Below, in pieces: positions 1-8,345 of a DNA stretch of 64,000 bases. The notes beneath the pieces are model-generated. The model had not been told where the DNA came from and ran no database searches. It saw only the letters and a program-made list of their open reading frames with translations. A program made the translations under genes and the position numbers. Source of the stretch: Hallella seregens ATCC 51272 (lineage in GTDB: Bacteria > Bacteroidota > Bacteroidia > Bacteroidales > Bacteroidaceae); NCBI RefSeq assembly GCF_000518545.1, contig NZ_JADU01000012.1:58990-122989 (forward strand), written 5' to 3'. Every line of letters begins with the position of its first letter. The first letter of the stretch is position 1.

Positions 1-1
1 G

Positions 2-520
2 GCGGTGGAGGAGTATGGGGCCGACATCATCAACGACGTGTCGGAGGGCGGACTCACAGGCATTGTGGACACGCCGCTGGAGCAGACCGCCGCCGACTGC
101 CCCGCCATCTTCCGTATGATGGGACGGTTGCGGGTGCCCTACATCCTCATGTCGGTGCAGGGCACGCTGCACGACATGCTTGTTGGCTTTGCCCGCGAGG
201 TGCAGCAGCTGCACGACCTCGGCGTGAAAGACATCATTCTCGACCCTGGTTTCGGCTTCGGCAAGGCCATGGACGAGAACTTCCGCGTGCTCGACACGAT
301 GGATCGGCTGTCTGTTCTGGGGTTGCCTGTGCTGGCCGGCATCTCGCGCAAGCGCATGATTCATCAGGTGTTGGGCATCACGGCCGACGAGTCGCTCAAC
401 GGAACGACCGTGCTCAACACCGTTGCCTTGATGCGGGGAGCCTCCATCCTGCGTGTGCACGACGTGCGCGAGGCGGTGCAGGCGGTGAAGCTCGTGGGAC
501 GAACCATGGGTGTGGAGTGA
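2..520 (+). CDS. folP: Dihydropteroate synthase, 5' end cut by the window
   Basis: Makes 7,8-dihydropteroate from p-aminobenzoate and the pterin pyrophosphate in cytosolic folate synthesis. The visible 173 codons are the C-terminal part of the TIM barrel. They begin with the family block GADIINDVSEGG, continue with the DPGFGFGKAMDEN block that binds the pterin, and reach the GISRKRM segment where the lysine and arginine contact substrate. The reading frame is open to the left edge, so the GTG at position 5 is internal and not the start. Full-length enzymes have about 270-290 residues, so roughly 100 are missing upstream. The next gene in the same direction is cdaA, after a 180-nt repeat-filled gap. 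Confidence 0.93.
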   Translation, partial: AVEEYGADIINDVSEGGLTGIVDTPLEQTAADCPAIFRMMGRLRVPYILMSVQGTLHDMLVGFAREVQQLHDLGVKDIILDPGFGFGKAMDENFRVLDTMDRLSVLGLPVLAGISRKRMIHQVLGITADESLNGTTVLNTVALMRGASILRVHDVREAVQAVKLVGRTMGVE

Positions 521-702
521 TGGCGTGAAGGAGTGACGGAGTTGAGACAACAGGTTCTTGGGGATGGTTTAACGTGTGGAGTTAGAGGAGTGATGGAGTT
601 AAGGAGTTAAGACAAATGGTTCTTGGGGCTCATTCAACCGCAGACCCGCTGTCATAACTCCTTAACTCCATAACCCCTTAACTCCTCCAAACAAAGGATA
701 TT
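521..702. repeat. Intergenic GGAGTTA-type repeat with inverted arms
   Basis: Gene-free gap between folP and cdaA. It holds two direct copies, 65 bp apart, of a block reading GAGACAA..GG..CTTGGGG, each preceded by stacked GGAGTTA/GGAGTGA words. Close to cdaA the words appear in reverse complement (TAACTCC, three times), so the gap can fold into a long imperfect hairpin. The same words recur at 36.57-36.79 kb. No clear TTTG/TAnnTTTG promoter is visible, so cdaA may be read from folP. Confidence 0.75.
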
Positions 703-1482
703 ATGTTTTTTGAATTCGGCATTAAAGACATCATCGACATCTTTTTGGTCGCCCTGATGCTCTATTATATCTATCGGTTGATGAAGGAGAGCCGGTCGCT
801 CAACATCTTTATCGGCATCATGTTCTTCGTGTTGGTGTGGCTTTTCGTCTCGCAAGTGCTGGAGATGCGCCTCATGGGAAGCATTCTTGACAAGCTGGTG
901 AGCGTGGGTGTCATCGGCCTCATCGTGCTGTTCAAGGAAGAGATACGCAAGTTTCTCTATCAGTTGGGCGCCCACGAGCGGGTGCGCAACGTGCTGCGCT
1001 TCTTCTCGCAAAAGAAAGATGCCGGGCAGACGGAGGACAAAGCCACCATCATGCCCATCGTGTGGGCGTGCATGGATATGGCCAAAGCCAAGGTGGGTGC
1101 ACTCCTCGTGGTGGAGCGGGCAACGCCACTCGACGACATCGTGCAGACGGGAGAGACCATCGATGCCAGTGTGAACAAACTGCTCATAGAGAACATTTTC
1201 TTCAAGAACTCGCCTTTGCACGACGGTGCCATGATAGTCTCGAAGAAGCGAATCAAGGCTGCCGGCTGCATCCTGCCCGTGAGCCACAGCCTCGACATTC
1301 CCAAGGAACTGGGGCTGCGCCACCGTGCTGCCATGGGCATCAGCCAGGATTCGGACGCCATCGCCGTGGTGGTGTCGGAGGAGACCGGGCGCATCAGCGT
1401 GGCCATCAGGGGGCAGTTCCGCCTGCGGCTCTCGGCAGAGGAGCTGGAGAGCATCCTTGCCCGTGAGATGGCAAGCGTATAA
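703..1482 (+). CDS. cdaA: Diadenylate cyclase (c-di-AMP synthase), CdaA type
   Basis: Condenses two ATP into cyclic di-AMP, a second messenger for cell-wall and potassium homeostasis, at the inner membrane. The 259-aa protein has three hydrophobic segments in about the first 85 residues, then a DAC domain. The two catalytic signatures are intact: D174-G175-A176 in SPLHDGAMIV and R206-H207-R208 in GLRHRAAMGIS. Length and layout match CdaA/DacA. It follows folP, a common Bacteroidetes arrangement. The ATG is preceded by an A-rich stretch and is the only start that preserves the first transmembrane helix. Confidence 0.95.
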   Translation: MFFEFGIKDIIDIFLVALMLYYIYRLMKESRSLNIFIGIMFFVLVWLFVSQVLEMRLMGSILDKLVSVGVIGLIVLFKEEIRKFLYQLGAHERVRNVLRFFSQKKDAGQTEDKATIMPIVWACMDMAKAKVGALLVVERATPLDDIVQTGETIDASVNKLLIENIFFKNSPLHDGAMIVSKKRIKAAGCILPVSHSLDIPKELGLRHRAAMGISQDSDAIAVVVSEETGRISVAIRGQFRLRLSAEELESILAREMASV

Positions 1483-1525
1483 GGGCGTTTTTATGACCGT
1501 TTACGCCTAATTTCTACGCCTTGTG

Positions 1526-1557
1526 TTTGTCCACCTCGGAAACTTTGCCTAACTTTG
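1526..1557 (+). promoter_or_regulatory. Bacteroidetes-type promoter for pta-ackA
   Basis: TTTG at 1526-1529 and TAACTTTG at 1550-1557, separated by 20 nt, match the -33/-7 consensus of the Bacteroidetes primary sigma factor. Transcription would start near 1563, about 34 nt before the pta ATG. Confidence 0.8.
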
Positions 1558-1596
1558 TAGCATACAACAGACAATTAATGGAATAAGAATCAAACT

Positions 1597-2646
1597 ATGG
1601 GTTTATTAGAACAGATTGTGGCGCGTGCTAAGGCTGACAAGCAGCGCATCGTGCTTCCCGAAGCAGAGGAAGAACGCACATTGAAGGCAGCGGATAAGGT
1701 ATTGGCCGACGATTTGGCCGACCTGATTCTCATCGGCAACCCTGAGAATATCAGGAAAGAGGCCGAGGCTTGGGGCCTGACCCATCTTGACAAGGCCACC
1801 ATCGTGGATCCGCGGCACTGCGAGAAGACGGAGGAGTATGCCGCAGTGCTGGCCGAACTGCGCAAGAAAAAGGGCATGACCGTGGATCAGGCCCGCGAGC
1901 TGGTGACCAAAAACAATCTTTATCTGGGTTGCATGATTATCAAGACCGGCGACGCCGACGGCCAGATTTCGGGTGCGCTCAGCACCACGGGCGACACGTT
2001 GCGCCCCGCCCTGCAAATCATTAAGTGCGCCCCCGGTGTCAGTTGCGTGAGTGGTGCCATGCTGATTATCACCCATCAGAAAGAGTATGGCGAGGACGGC
2101 ATCGTGGTGATGGGCGACGTAGCCGTCACCCCGAACCCCACGGCCGACCAGCTTGCCCAGATAGCCTACACCACTGCACAAACCGCACACTCCGTGGCTG
2201 GCTTCTCCGATCCGCGCGTGGCCATGCTCAGCTTCTCGACCAAAGGCTCTGCTCAGGATGCCAAGGACAAGGAGACGGGCAAGAGTGTCTACATCATCGA
2301 CAAGGTGCTCGACGCTACAAGGATTGCCCATGAGAAGTATCCCGAGCTGAAAGTGGACGGCGAACTACAGGCCGATGCCGCCTTGGTGCCCGCCGTGGGC
2401 TCCAAGAAAGCCCCCGGAAGCGACATTGCCGGCAAGGCCAACGTGCTGGTGGTGCCCAATCTCGAGGTGGGCAACATCGGCTATAAGCTCGTTCAGCGTC
2501 TGGGCAACGCCCTTGCCATCGGCCCCATTATTCAGGGCATCGCCCGTCCGGTGAACGACCTGAGCCGCGGCTGCTCCGTGGACGACATCTATTATATGGT
2601 GGCCATCACGGCCTGTCAGGCCCAGGATGCCAAGGCGAATTCTTAA
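1597..2646 (+). CDS. pta: Phosphate acetyltransferase
   Basis: Interconverts acetyl-CoA and acetyl phosphate in the cytosol, the first step of acetate production with ATP gain. The 349-aa protein is the short single-domain PTA_PTB type without the N-terminal regulatory domain of the enterobacterial enzyme. Typical blocks are the N-terminal RIVLPEAEEERTLKAA, DGQISGALSTTGDTLRPALQ in the middle and the C-terminal NVLVVPNLEVGNIGYKL. It has its own promoter and is 30 nt upstream of ackA, so the two form an operon. Confidence 0.97.
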   Translation: MGLLEQIVARAKADKQRIVLPEAEEERTLKAADKVLADDLADLILIGNPENIRKEAEAWGLTHLDKATIVDPRHCEKTEEYAAVLAELRKKKGMTVDQARELVTKNNLYLGCMIIKTGDADGQISGALSTTGDTLRPALQIIKCAPGVSCVSGAMLIITHQKEYGEDGIVVMGDVAVTPNPTADQLAQIAYTTAQTAHSVAGFSDPRVAMLSFSTKGSAQDAKDKETGKSVYIIDKVLDATRIAHEKYPELKVDGELQADAALVPAVGSKKAPGSDIAGKANVLVVPNLEVGNIGYKLVQRLGNALAIGPIIQGIARPVNDLSRGCSVDDIYYMVAITACQAQDAKANS

Positions 2647-2676
2647 TTCACGATTCATCATTTACAATTCAAGACT

Positions 2677-3885
2677 ATGAAAATATTGGTTCTGAACTGT
2701 GGAAGCAGTTCTATTAAATACAAGCTGTACGACATGACCGACGAGCGTGTGCTGGCTCAAGGCGGCGTGGAGCGTATCGGATTGGATGAGGCTTTCATCA
2801 AGGTGAAGCTCGCAAATGGCGACAAAAAGCAAATCATGGCCGAGTTGCCCACCCACAAGGAGGGCGTGCAACTGGTATTCAAATGCCTGCTCGATCCCGA
2901 GATGGGCTCCATCAAGAGCCTCGACGAGATAGGGGCCGTGGGGCATCGCGTGGTGCAAGGCGGCGACCTCTTCGAGAAGAGTTGCCTCGTGACCCCCGAG
3001 GTGGAGCAAGGAATAGAGAGCCTGATCGAACTGGCCCCCGTGCACAACAAGGGCCATCTGGCCGGCATCAAGGCTGTAGACGAGCTTATGCCCGACGTGC
3101 CGCAGGTGACAGTGTTCGACAATGCTTTCCATAGCACGATGCCGGACTACGCTTATCTCTACGCCGTGCCCTATGAATGGTACACCAAATACCACGTTCG
3201 CCGCTACGGTTTCCACGGTACGTCGCACCGCTATGTGTCGAAGCGCGCCTGTGAATTTCTGGGTCTCGACTACAAGAAGACCAAGGTCATCACCTGCCAT
3301 ATCGGCAACGGCGCCTCCATTGCAGCCGTCAAAAACGGCAAGGTGATCGACACCTCGATGGGCCTCACCCCGCTGGCCGGTCTGATGATGGGCAGTCGTT
3401 GCGGCGACATCGACCCCTCGGCCGTGACGTTCATGATGGAGAAGAGCGGCATGACACCCCACGAAATGTCCGAATATCTCAACAAGAAGAGCGGCGTGCT
3501 TGGCATGACCGGCATCTCAAGCGACATGCGCGACGTGGAGAATGCGGCCAACGAGGGCAACGAGAAGGCTGTCCTGGCCCTCAAGATGTACGCTTATCGC
3601 ATCAAGAAATACATTGGAGCCTACGCTGCTGCCATGGACGGCGTGGATGTTATTGTCTGGACAGCCGGCGTGGGCGAGAACCAGACGGGCATGCGTCTTG
3701 ACAGCTGCGCGGGACTTGGTTACCTTGGAGTGAAGATGGATGCCGAGCGCAACAACGTGCGTGGCGAGGAGCGCGTCATTTCTTCAGACGATTCCAAGGT
3801 CAAGGTGGTGCTGATTCCCACCGACGAGGAGATTGTCATCGCCCGCGATACACTCGCTCTGGCCACGGGCAAGACCCTCGAATAA
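2677..3885 (+). CDS. ackA: Acetate kinase
   Basis: Converts acetyl phosphate and ADP to acetate and ATP, completing the Pta-AckA pathway. The 402-aa length is standard for the ASKHA-fold family. Visible signatures are the N-terminal LVLNCGSSSIKYKL phosphate-binding loop, the RRYGFHGTSHRYVS block with the active-site histidine, HIGNGAS, the arginine-containing GSRCGDIDP loop, and GVGENQ near the C-terminus. It is co-directional with pta and is followed by a hairpin terminator. Confidence 0.98.
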   Translation: MKILVLNCGSSSIKYKLYDMTDERVLAQGGVERIGLDEAFIKVKLANGDKKQIMAELPTHKEGVQLVFKCLLDPEMGSIKSLDEIGAVGHRVVQGGDLFEKSCLVTPEVEQGIESLIELAPVHNKGHLAGIKAVDELMPDVPQVTVFDNAFHSTMPDYAYLYAVPYEWYTKYHVRRYGFHGTSHRYVSKRACEFLGLDYKKTKVITCHIGNGASIAAVKNGKVIDTSMGLTPLAGLMMGSRCGDIDPSAVTFMMEKSGMTPHEMSEYLNKKSGVLGMTGISSDMRDVENAANEGNEKAVLALKMYAYRIKKYIGAYAAAMDGVDVIVWTAGVGENQTGMRLDSCAGLGYLGVKMDAERNNVRGEERVISSDDSKVKVVLIPTDEEIVIARDTLALATGKTLE

Positions 3886-3913
3886 ACCCGAAAGAACGCA
3901 CAAACCATAACGT

Positions 3914-3946
3914 GAGGGGGATGTTGCCGCAGGCAGCGTCCCCTTT
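3914..3946 (+). terminator. Hairpin terminator after ackA
   Basis: A GC-rich stem, AGGGGGATGTTGCC against GGCAGCGTCCCCT with a GCA loop, is followed by TTTAT. The T run is short, so termination may be partial. The next gene starts 13 nt later. Confidence 0.6.
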
Positions 3947-3958
3947 ATACTTGACAGG

Positions 3959-4975
3959 ATGAAGAAGATAATTACGTTTGGAGAGATACTCCTGCGGCTG
4001 TCCAAGCCGGGCAGCCGGCGACTGTTTCAGGGCAGCACGTTCGGCGCCGACTATGGCGGATCGGAAGCAAATGTGGCTGTAAGTCTGGCGCAACTGGGCG
4101 ACGACGTGGAGTTTGTCACCCGCATTCCCGACAATTCCATCGGTGAGGCCGCCCTCATGCACCTGCGCTCGCTCGGACTCAACGTGGGGCACGCAGTGCG
4201 TGGAGGCAAGCGGCTGGGCACCTACTACTTTGAGCCGTCGGCCGCCATGCGCTCCTCGCGGGTAGTTTACGACCGCGACGACTCCTCGTTCAATACGCTC
4301 GAGCATGGCGACATCGACTGGGAGCCCGTCTTTGCAGGGGCCGGACTGTTCCATTGCTCTGGCATAACCTGCGCCACCAGCCGGGCGGCCCTCGACACAA
4401 CGATGGATGCTGTGCGACGCGCCGACGCTTCGGGCATCGAACTCACCTGCGACATCAACTACCGTGGAAACCTGTGGCGGTATCCCGGCGCCGATGCACG
4501 CCGGTCGCTCGACGAGCTGATGCAGTACAGTTCGTTCATCTTTGGCGACCAGAACGAGTGGTACGTGGCCAGCGGCCTTGAGCCCATCCCCTTTACTGCA
4601 CTCGATGAAAGCTACCGGTTCGACCGGGATGCCTACCGCCGTTATTTCGATCATTTGCATGCGCTTTTCCCCCGATGCCGTCGCATGCTCATCGCCCACC
4701 GCAACCAGCTTTCCTTCAATCACCACGTCAATGCCGGAGTGCTCTGGGCCGAGGGACGCATCTACACCTCGCGTATCTACGACATCCAGCCCATCGTCGA
4801 CCAGATGGGCGTGGGCGACGCCTGGGTGGCCGCCTTCATCCATGCCCGTCGCCGCTGGCCCGACGACGACCAGCGGTGCCTCGATTTCTCGGTTGCAGCC
4901 TCTGCGTTGAAGAACACGGTGCCCGGCGATCAGAACCTGGTCACTGAGGCAGAAATCATAGCCGGTCTCTGCTAA
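3959..4975 (+). CDS. PfkB-family sugar kinase, probably 2-keto-3-deoxygluconate kinase
   Basis: Predicted to phosphorylate 2-dehydro-3-deoxygluconate, a product of uronate and pectin breakdown. The 338-aa protein has the ribokinase fold: an N-terminal GEILLRLS strand, the GGSEANVAVSLAQLG glycine-rich block of the PfkB family, and the C-terminal anion-hole motif GVGDAW with catalytic D287. GVGD instead of the usual GAGD/GTGD and the FGADYGGSEAN block resemble Bacteroidetes KDG kinases. No KDPG aldolase lies nearby, so the substrate is assigned from similarity only. The maturase gene follows after 11 nt. Confidence 0.8.
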   Translation: MKKIITFGEILLRLSKPGSRRLFQGSTFGADYGGSEANVAVSLAQLGDDVEFVTRIPDNSIGEAALMHLRSLGLNVGHAVRGGKRLGTYYFEPSAAMRSSRVVYDRDDSSFNTLEHGDIDWEPVFAGAGLFHCSGITCATSRAALDTTMDAVRRADASGIELTCDINYRGNLWRYPGADARRSLDELMQYSSFIFGDQNEWYVASGLEPIPFTALDESYRFDRDAYRRYFDHLHALFPRCRRMLIAHRNQLSFNHHVNAGVLWAEGRIYTSRIYDIQPIVDQMGVGDAWVAAFIHARRRWPDDDQRCLDFSVAASALKNTVPGDQNLVTEAEIIAGLC

Positions 4976-4986
4976 TACCGCCCGCC

Positions 4987-6156
4987 ATGTCTACGTTTCC
5001 CCTTGTCCGTCCTTATTACATGCTGGCCAAGCCATGCGGTTCGGCCTGCAACCTGCGGTGCAGTTACTGCTATTTTCTCGACAAGGCCTCGGGACGCATG
5101 AGCGATGCGCTGCTGGAACAGTTCATTCGCGACTATATCGGCAGCCAGCCCACGGAGGAAGTGCTCTTCATTTGGCACGGTGGCGAACCGTTGCTCATGG
5201 GTCTCGACTTCTTCAAGCGCGTCATTCGGCTGCAGCGGCAGTACGGGCACGGCCGGCATATAGACAATGCCCTGCAGACCAACGGCACGTTGCTCACGGC
5301 CGAGACAGCCGAGTTTCTGCGCGAACACGGGTTTCTTGTAGGCATCAGCATCGACGGCCCGCAGCCCCTACACGATGCCTTTCGCCGCACGCGGCAGGGC
5401 GGAGCCACGTGGGATCAGGTGATGCGGGGCATCGATCTGCTGCAAAAGTACGATGTAGAATGGAATGCCATGGCCACGATCAACCGCCTCAATGCCGACC
5501 ATCCCTTGGCATTCTATCGCTTTTTCAAGGAGATAGGCTGTCGCTATCTCCAGTTCACACCCATTGTGGAGCAGGCCCCCGACGGCCGAATGACGCCCGA
5601 AACGGTGCTGCCCGAGCAGTGGGGCCGCTTTCTTTGCACGCTTTTCGACGATTGGGTGCGGTGCGACGTGGGCACCGTCTTCGTGGAACACTTCGATGCC
5701 ACACTGGCTTGCTGGTGCGGTGTGGAGCCGGGCATCTGCTCGTTTGCCCCTGCTTGCGGGCTGTCGATGGCCTTGCAGCCCGACGGCGAGGTCTATAGTT
5801 GCGACCATTTTGTGTCGCCCGCCTACCGTTTGGGCAATCTTCGCCACACGCCGCTGGCCACGCTGGCTTTCAGTCCCTGCCAGCAGATCTTCGGACAAGC
5901 CAAAGGCGCACTGCTTCCACCACAGTGCAAGCAGTGCGCCTATCGGTTTGCGTGTAACGGAGGCTGCCCTAAAGACCGCTTCGAGACCGGCCCCTCGGGG
6001 TCGCGGAACCGCACGCATGCGGGTGTCAATTACTTGTGTCAGGGCAACCTTGCCTATCTGAAGCATGTGGCCCCGGCCATGAATTTCATGCGCGACGAGT
6101 GGCAGGCCGGTCGTCCGCCGGCGGGCATCATGCAGGCTGGAGTCTTCCCAACGTGA
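4987..6156 (+). CDS. Anaerobic sulfatase-maturing enzyme (radical SAM)
   Basis: Oxidises the active-site Cys or Ser of sulfatases to formylglycine without oxygen. The 389-aa protein has the radical SAM triad C21-x3-C25-x2-C28 (in SACNLRCSYCYF), the GGEPLL motif that contacts SAM, and a C-terminal SPASM-type cysteine cluster including CKQCAYRFACNGGCP, which binds auxiliary Fe-S clusters. Length fits AtsB/anSME. No sulfatase lies in this window, so the clients must be elsewhere. It is co-directional with the sugar kinase and converges on lpxH. Confidence 0.92.
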   Translation: MSTFPLVRPYYMLAKPCGSACNLRCSYCYFLDKASGRMSDALLEQFIRDYIGSQPTEEVLFIWHGGEPLLMGLDFFKRVIRLQRQYGHGRHIDNALQTNGTLLTAETAEFLREHGFLVGISIDGPQPLHDAFRRTRQGGATWDQVMRGIDLLQKYDVEWNAMATINRLNADHPLAFYRFFKEIGCRYLQFTPIVEQAPDGRMTPETVLPEQWGRFLCTLFDDWVRCDVGTVFVEHFDATLACWCGVEPGICSFAPACGLSMALQPDGEVYSCDHFVSPAYRLGNLRHTPLATLAFSPCQQIFGQAKGALLPPQCKQCAYRFACNGGCPKDRFETGPSGSRNRTHAGVNYLCQGNLAYLKHVAPAMNFMRDEWQAGRPPAGIMQAGVFPT

Positions 6157-6177
6157 GCTTTCCCCGTTTTTTCTTGT

Positions 6178-6948
6178 TTACGGACGGCTCTCGCCCTCTA
6201 TGTATTGCTCCAGGAAGAGGTGGGCGCCATCGAAGACAGCATAGGTAAACTGCCATATCCAGTCGCCCAAAATGAGCATGCGGGCCTTGCGTTCCAGCGT
6301 GAGGTCGAGCTCGATGTGCCGGTGCCCGTAGATGAAATAGTCGATGTTGGGGTGTGTCTTCATGTACTCCTTGGTCCAGCATACCAGGTATTCTCTCTCC
6401 TCACCCATGTAGGGAGCTTCCTTGCCGTCGGCGCGTTTCAGCCGGCTGTGCTTGGCCCAGTTCAGTCCGAGTTGCATGCCCCACCAGGGGTGGACGAAGT
6501 TGAGCAGTCGCTGGCACGTGCGATTGTGAAAGAGGCGACGCAGTATTTTGAACTTGTTGTCGGGGTCGCCGAGCCCGTCGCCGTGGGCCAAGTAGAACTC
6601 TTTGCCGTAGATTTCTGTGGTGAGGGGCTTGCGATGGACGATGAGTCCGCACTCTTCCTCCAGATAGCCGTAGGTCCAGATGTCGTGGTTGCCCGTGAAG
6701 AAGTGCACCTCCACCCCCATGTCGGTCAGTTCGGAGAGCTTGCCCAGGAAGCGGGTGAAGCCCTTGGGCACCACAAAGCGGTATTCGTTCCAGAAGTCGA
6801 ACATGTCGCCCATCAGATAGATGGCGGCTGCCTTGTGCTTGATGCTGTCGAGAAACCGCACCAAGCGGCGTTCCTGCGTCCGCTTGTGTTCCAGTGCCAG
6901 CGACCCCAGGTGGGCGTCGGATAAGAAGTAGACGTTCTTCATGTCCAT
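6178..6948 (-). CDS. lpxH: UDP-2,3-diacylglucosamine diphosphatase family protein
   Basis: Calcineurin-like metallophosphoesterase expected to hydrolyse UDP-2,3-diacylglucosamine to lipid X in lipid A synthesis. Metal-binding motifs appear in order: FLSDAHLG (D-x-H), LMGDMFDFW (GD), FTGNHD (GNHD), HGDG, and a late YGHRH. The frame is open upstream to 6999, but that would overlap the preceding gene. ATG at 6948 (MDMKNVYF) or 6942 places the first strand correctly, so 6948 is used (256 aa). The Bacteroidetes proteins are somewhat longer than E. coli LpxH. Confidence 0.85.
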   Translation of the reverse strand: MDMKNVYFLSDAHLGSLALEHKRTQERRLVRFLDSIKHKAAAIYLMGDMFDFWNEYRFVVPKGFTRFLGKLSELTDMGVEVHFFTGNHDIWTYGYLEEECGLIVHRKPLTTEIYGKEFYLAHGDGLGDPDNKFKILRRLFHNRTCQRLLNFVHPWWGMQLGLNWAKHSRLKRADGKEAPYMGEEREYLVCWTKEYMKTHPNIDYFIYGHRHIELDLTLERKARMLILGDWIWQFTYAVFDGAHLFLEQYIEGESRP

Positions 6949-6976
6949 GTATTTTTTTGTTCCAATTGCTTTTTTC

Positions 6977-7297
6977 TCACTCAAATCCCAGCTCCACACG
7001 GGCTTCCTCGCTCATCATGCTCTGGTCCCAGGCTGGCTCGAAGACGAGGTTGACGTTGGCATTTTTCACTCCTTCCACGCTTTCCACCTTGGTGCGCACG
7101 TCCTCGAGGATGAAGTCGGCGGCGGGACAAGAGGGTGCAGTGAAGGTCATGTCCATGTCGAGCGTGCCGTTGTCCTGCATGTCGATCTTGTAAATCATGC
7201 CCAGGTCGTAGATGTTGACCGGGATTTCCGGGTCGTAGACGGTCTTGAGCACATCGACGATGCGCTCTTCTATCCGGGTCTTCTCTTCTTGTGTCAT
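6977..7297 (-). CDS. DUF59/MIP18-family iron-sulfur assembly factor
   Basis: Small cytosolic protein (106 aa) of the MIP18/SufT type, which helps load Fe-S clusters on target proteins. It shows the family's YDPEIPVNIYDLGMIY block near residues 20-36 and the conserved cysteine in APSCPAADFI. A single DUF59 domain fills the whole chain. It lies 28 nt upstream of lpxH on the same strand, so they are probably co-transcribed. The ATG at 7297 is the only start before the domain. Confidence 0.9.
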   Translation of the reverse strand: MTQEEKTRIEERIVDVLKTVYDPEIPVNIYDLGMIYKIDMQDNGTLDMDMTFTAPSCPAADFILEDVRTKVESVEGVKNANVNLVFEPAWDQSMMSEEARVELGFE

Positions 7298-7400
7298 GGT
7301 GTTCGTATTATGATTGATGCTGCGAATTTAAGCAATTATTTCGAGATGGCCAACGAGTTGGGGACAGAATAACGGTGGAAAGGGTGGGAGGCTGCTATGG

Positions 7401-7549
7401 TTTTTTAGACAGAACTATATATAGGGCATATAGCTGCGCAGCGGGTTTTTAGACAGAACTACATATTAAATATATGGCTCGCGCGGTGAATAATATGTGG
7501 TTCTGTCTAAAAATTCGCTGCGCAGCCCTATCCCAAGCGTGTTGTTCTG
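7401..7549. repeat. Long inverted repeat carrying AGACAGAAC words
   Basis: The 263-nt gap between the DUF59 gene and radC holds a large palindrome. GCTGCGCAGC at 7433-7442 and 7517-7526 flanks TTTTTAGACAGAACTACATA and its complement, with a short central loop near 7480. A third AGACAGAACTATATA copy lies at 7406-7421, and a partial one (GTTCTGTC) lies at 7544-7551. The arms could act as a bidirectional terminator or be a small non-coding repeat element. No ORF is inside. Confidence 0.7.
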
Positions 7550-7560
7550 TCCGAGGACGG

Positions 7561-8247
7561 TTAGAGGCGGCCCTCCTCGTTGTAGCTGTAGTAGCGGCCG
7601 TCGGTGATGATTACATGGTCGAGAAAGTGGAGTCGCATCAGGTCGCAAGCTTTCTTGATTTGCTGGGTGAGCTGGTCGTCGCGGGGACTGGGCTGCGTGT
7701 TGCCACTGGGATGGTTGTGGCACACGGCCAGCACGGTGGCCCCGGAGAGCAGGGCTTCTTTCATGATGATGCGGATGTCGACAGCGGTCTCGGTGATGCC
7801 GCCGTGGCTGATACGCACTTCACGGATGAGGCGGAAAGCCTGATTGAGCAGCAGAATGTGGAATTCCTCCACGTCGAGATCCTGTAAAATGGGGTGCATG
7901 AAGTTGTACACGGCTGTGGCCGACCCGATGTCGGGGCGTTCTTCGCGTGCTGTGTCCTTGCGCCGCTTGCCCAGTTCGCAGGCCGCAAGGATGGTGATGG
8001 CCTTGGCAGGGCCCATGCCGTGGTACTGCTCCAGCTCGCGGACGGTGCGTTTGCCCAGGGTGTTGAGGTTGTTGTGGCAGTCGGCCAGCACGCGCCGCAT
8101 CAGGTCGACGGCGCTCTCCCGGGCCGACCCCGAACCGATGAGGATGGCCAGAAGCTCGGCGTCGCTGAGGGCGGCGGCCCCCAGCCGCTCCAGTTTTTCG
8201 CGAGGGCGGTCGGATTCTGACCAGGTGTTGATGGGGAGCTTGTCCAT
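7561..8247 (-). CDS. radC: RadC family JAMM-domain protein
   Basis: A 228-aa protein with an N-terminal helix-hairpin-helix region (LEQYHGMGPAKAITILA) and a C-terminal JAB1/MPN metalloprotease-like domain. The zinc motif is complete: HNHPSGNTQPSPRDD gives the H-x-H and downstream Ser/Asp ligands. RadC was once linked to repair, but its biochemical function is unknown and many copies associate with mobile DNA. Here it sits among housekeeping genes, so it looks chromosomal. It is separated from the glycosyltransferase by a simple-sequence repeat. Confidence 0.93.
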   Translation of the reverse strand: MDKLPINTWSESDRPREKLERLGAAALSDAELLAILIGSGSARESAVDLMRRVLADCHNNLNTLGKRTVRELEQYHGMGPAKAITILAACELGKRRKDTAREERPDIGSATAVYNFMHPILQDLDVEEFHILLLNQAFRLIREVRISHGGITETAVDIRIIMKEALLSGATVLAVCHNHPSGNTQPSPRDDQLTQQIKKACDLMRLHFLDHVIITDGRYYSYNEEGRL

Positions 8248-8249
8248 GG

Positions 8250-8345
8250 AGTGATGGGAAGTTGTAGGAGGGGATAGGAAGTTATAAGAGGTGATAGGAG
8301 GTTATAGGGGGTGATAGGAGAGAGGATGGAGGTGTGGGAGGGGAC
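8250..8345. repeat. GGTGATAGGAGG-type simple repeat
   Basis: The spacer between the glycosyltransferase stop and the radC start is built of related words (GGGGATAGGAAGTTATAAG, GGTGATAGGAGGTTATAGG, GGTGATAGGAG) at roughly 19-bp steps. The reverse complement of the same family lies at about 43.59-43.63 kb. No gene is visible. Confidence 0.7.

Noticed and set aside
7401..7549. Insertion sequence
   Set aside because: No transposase frame is present between or near the arms.
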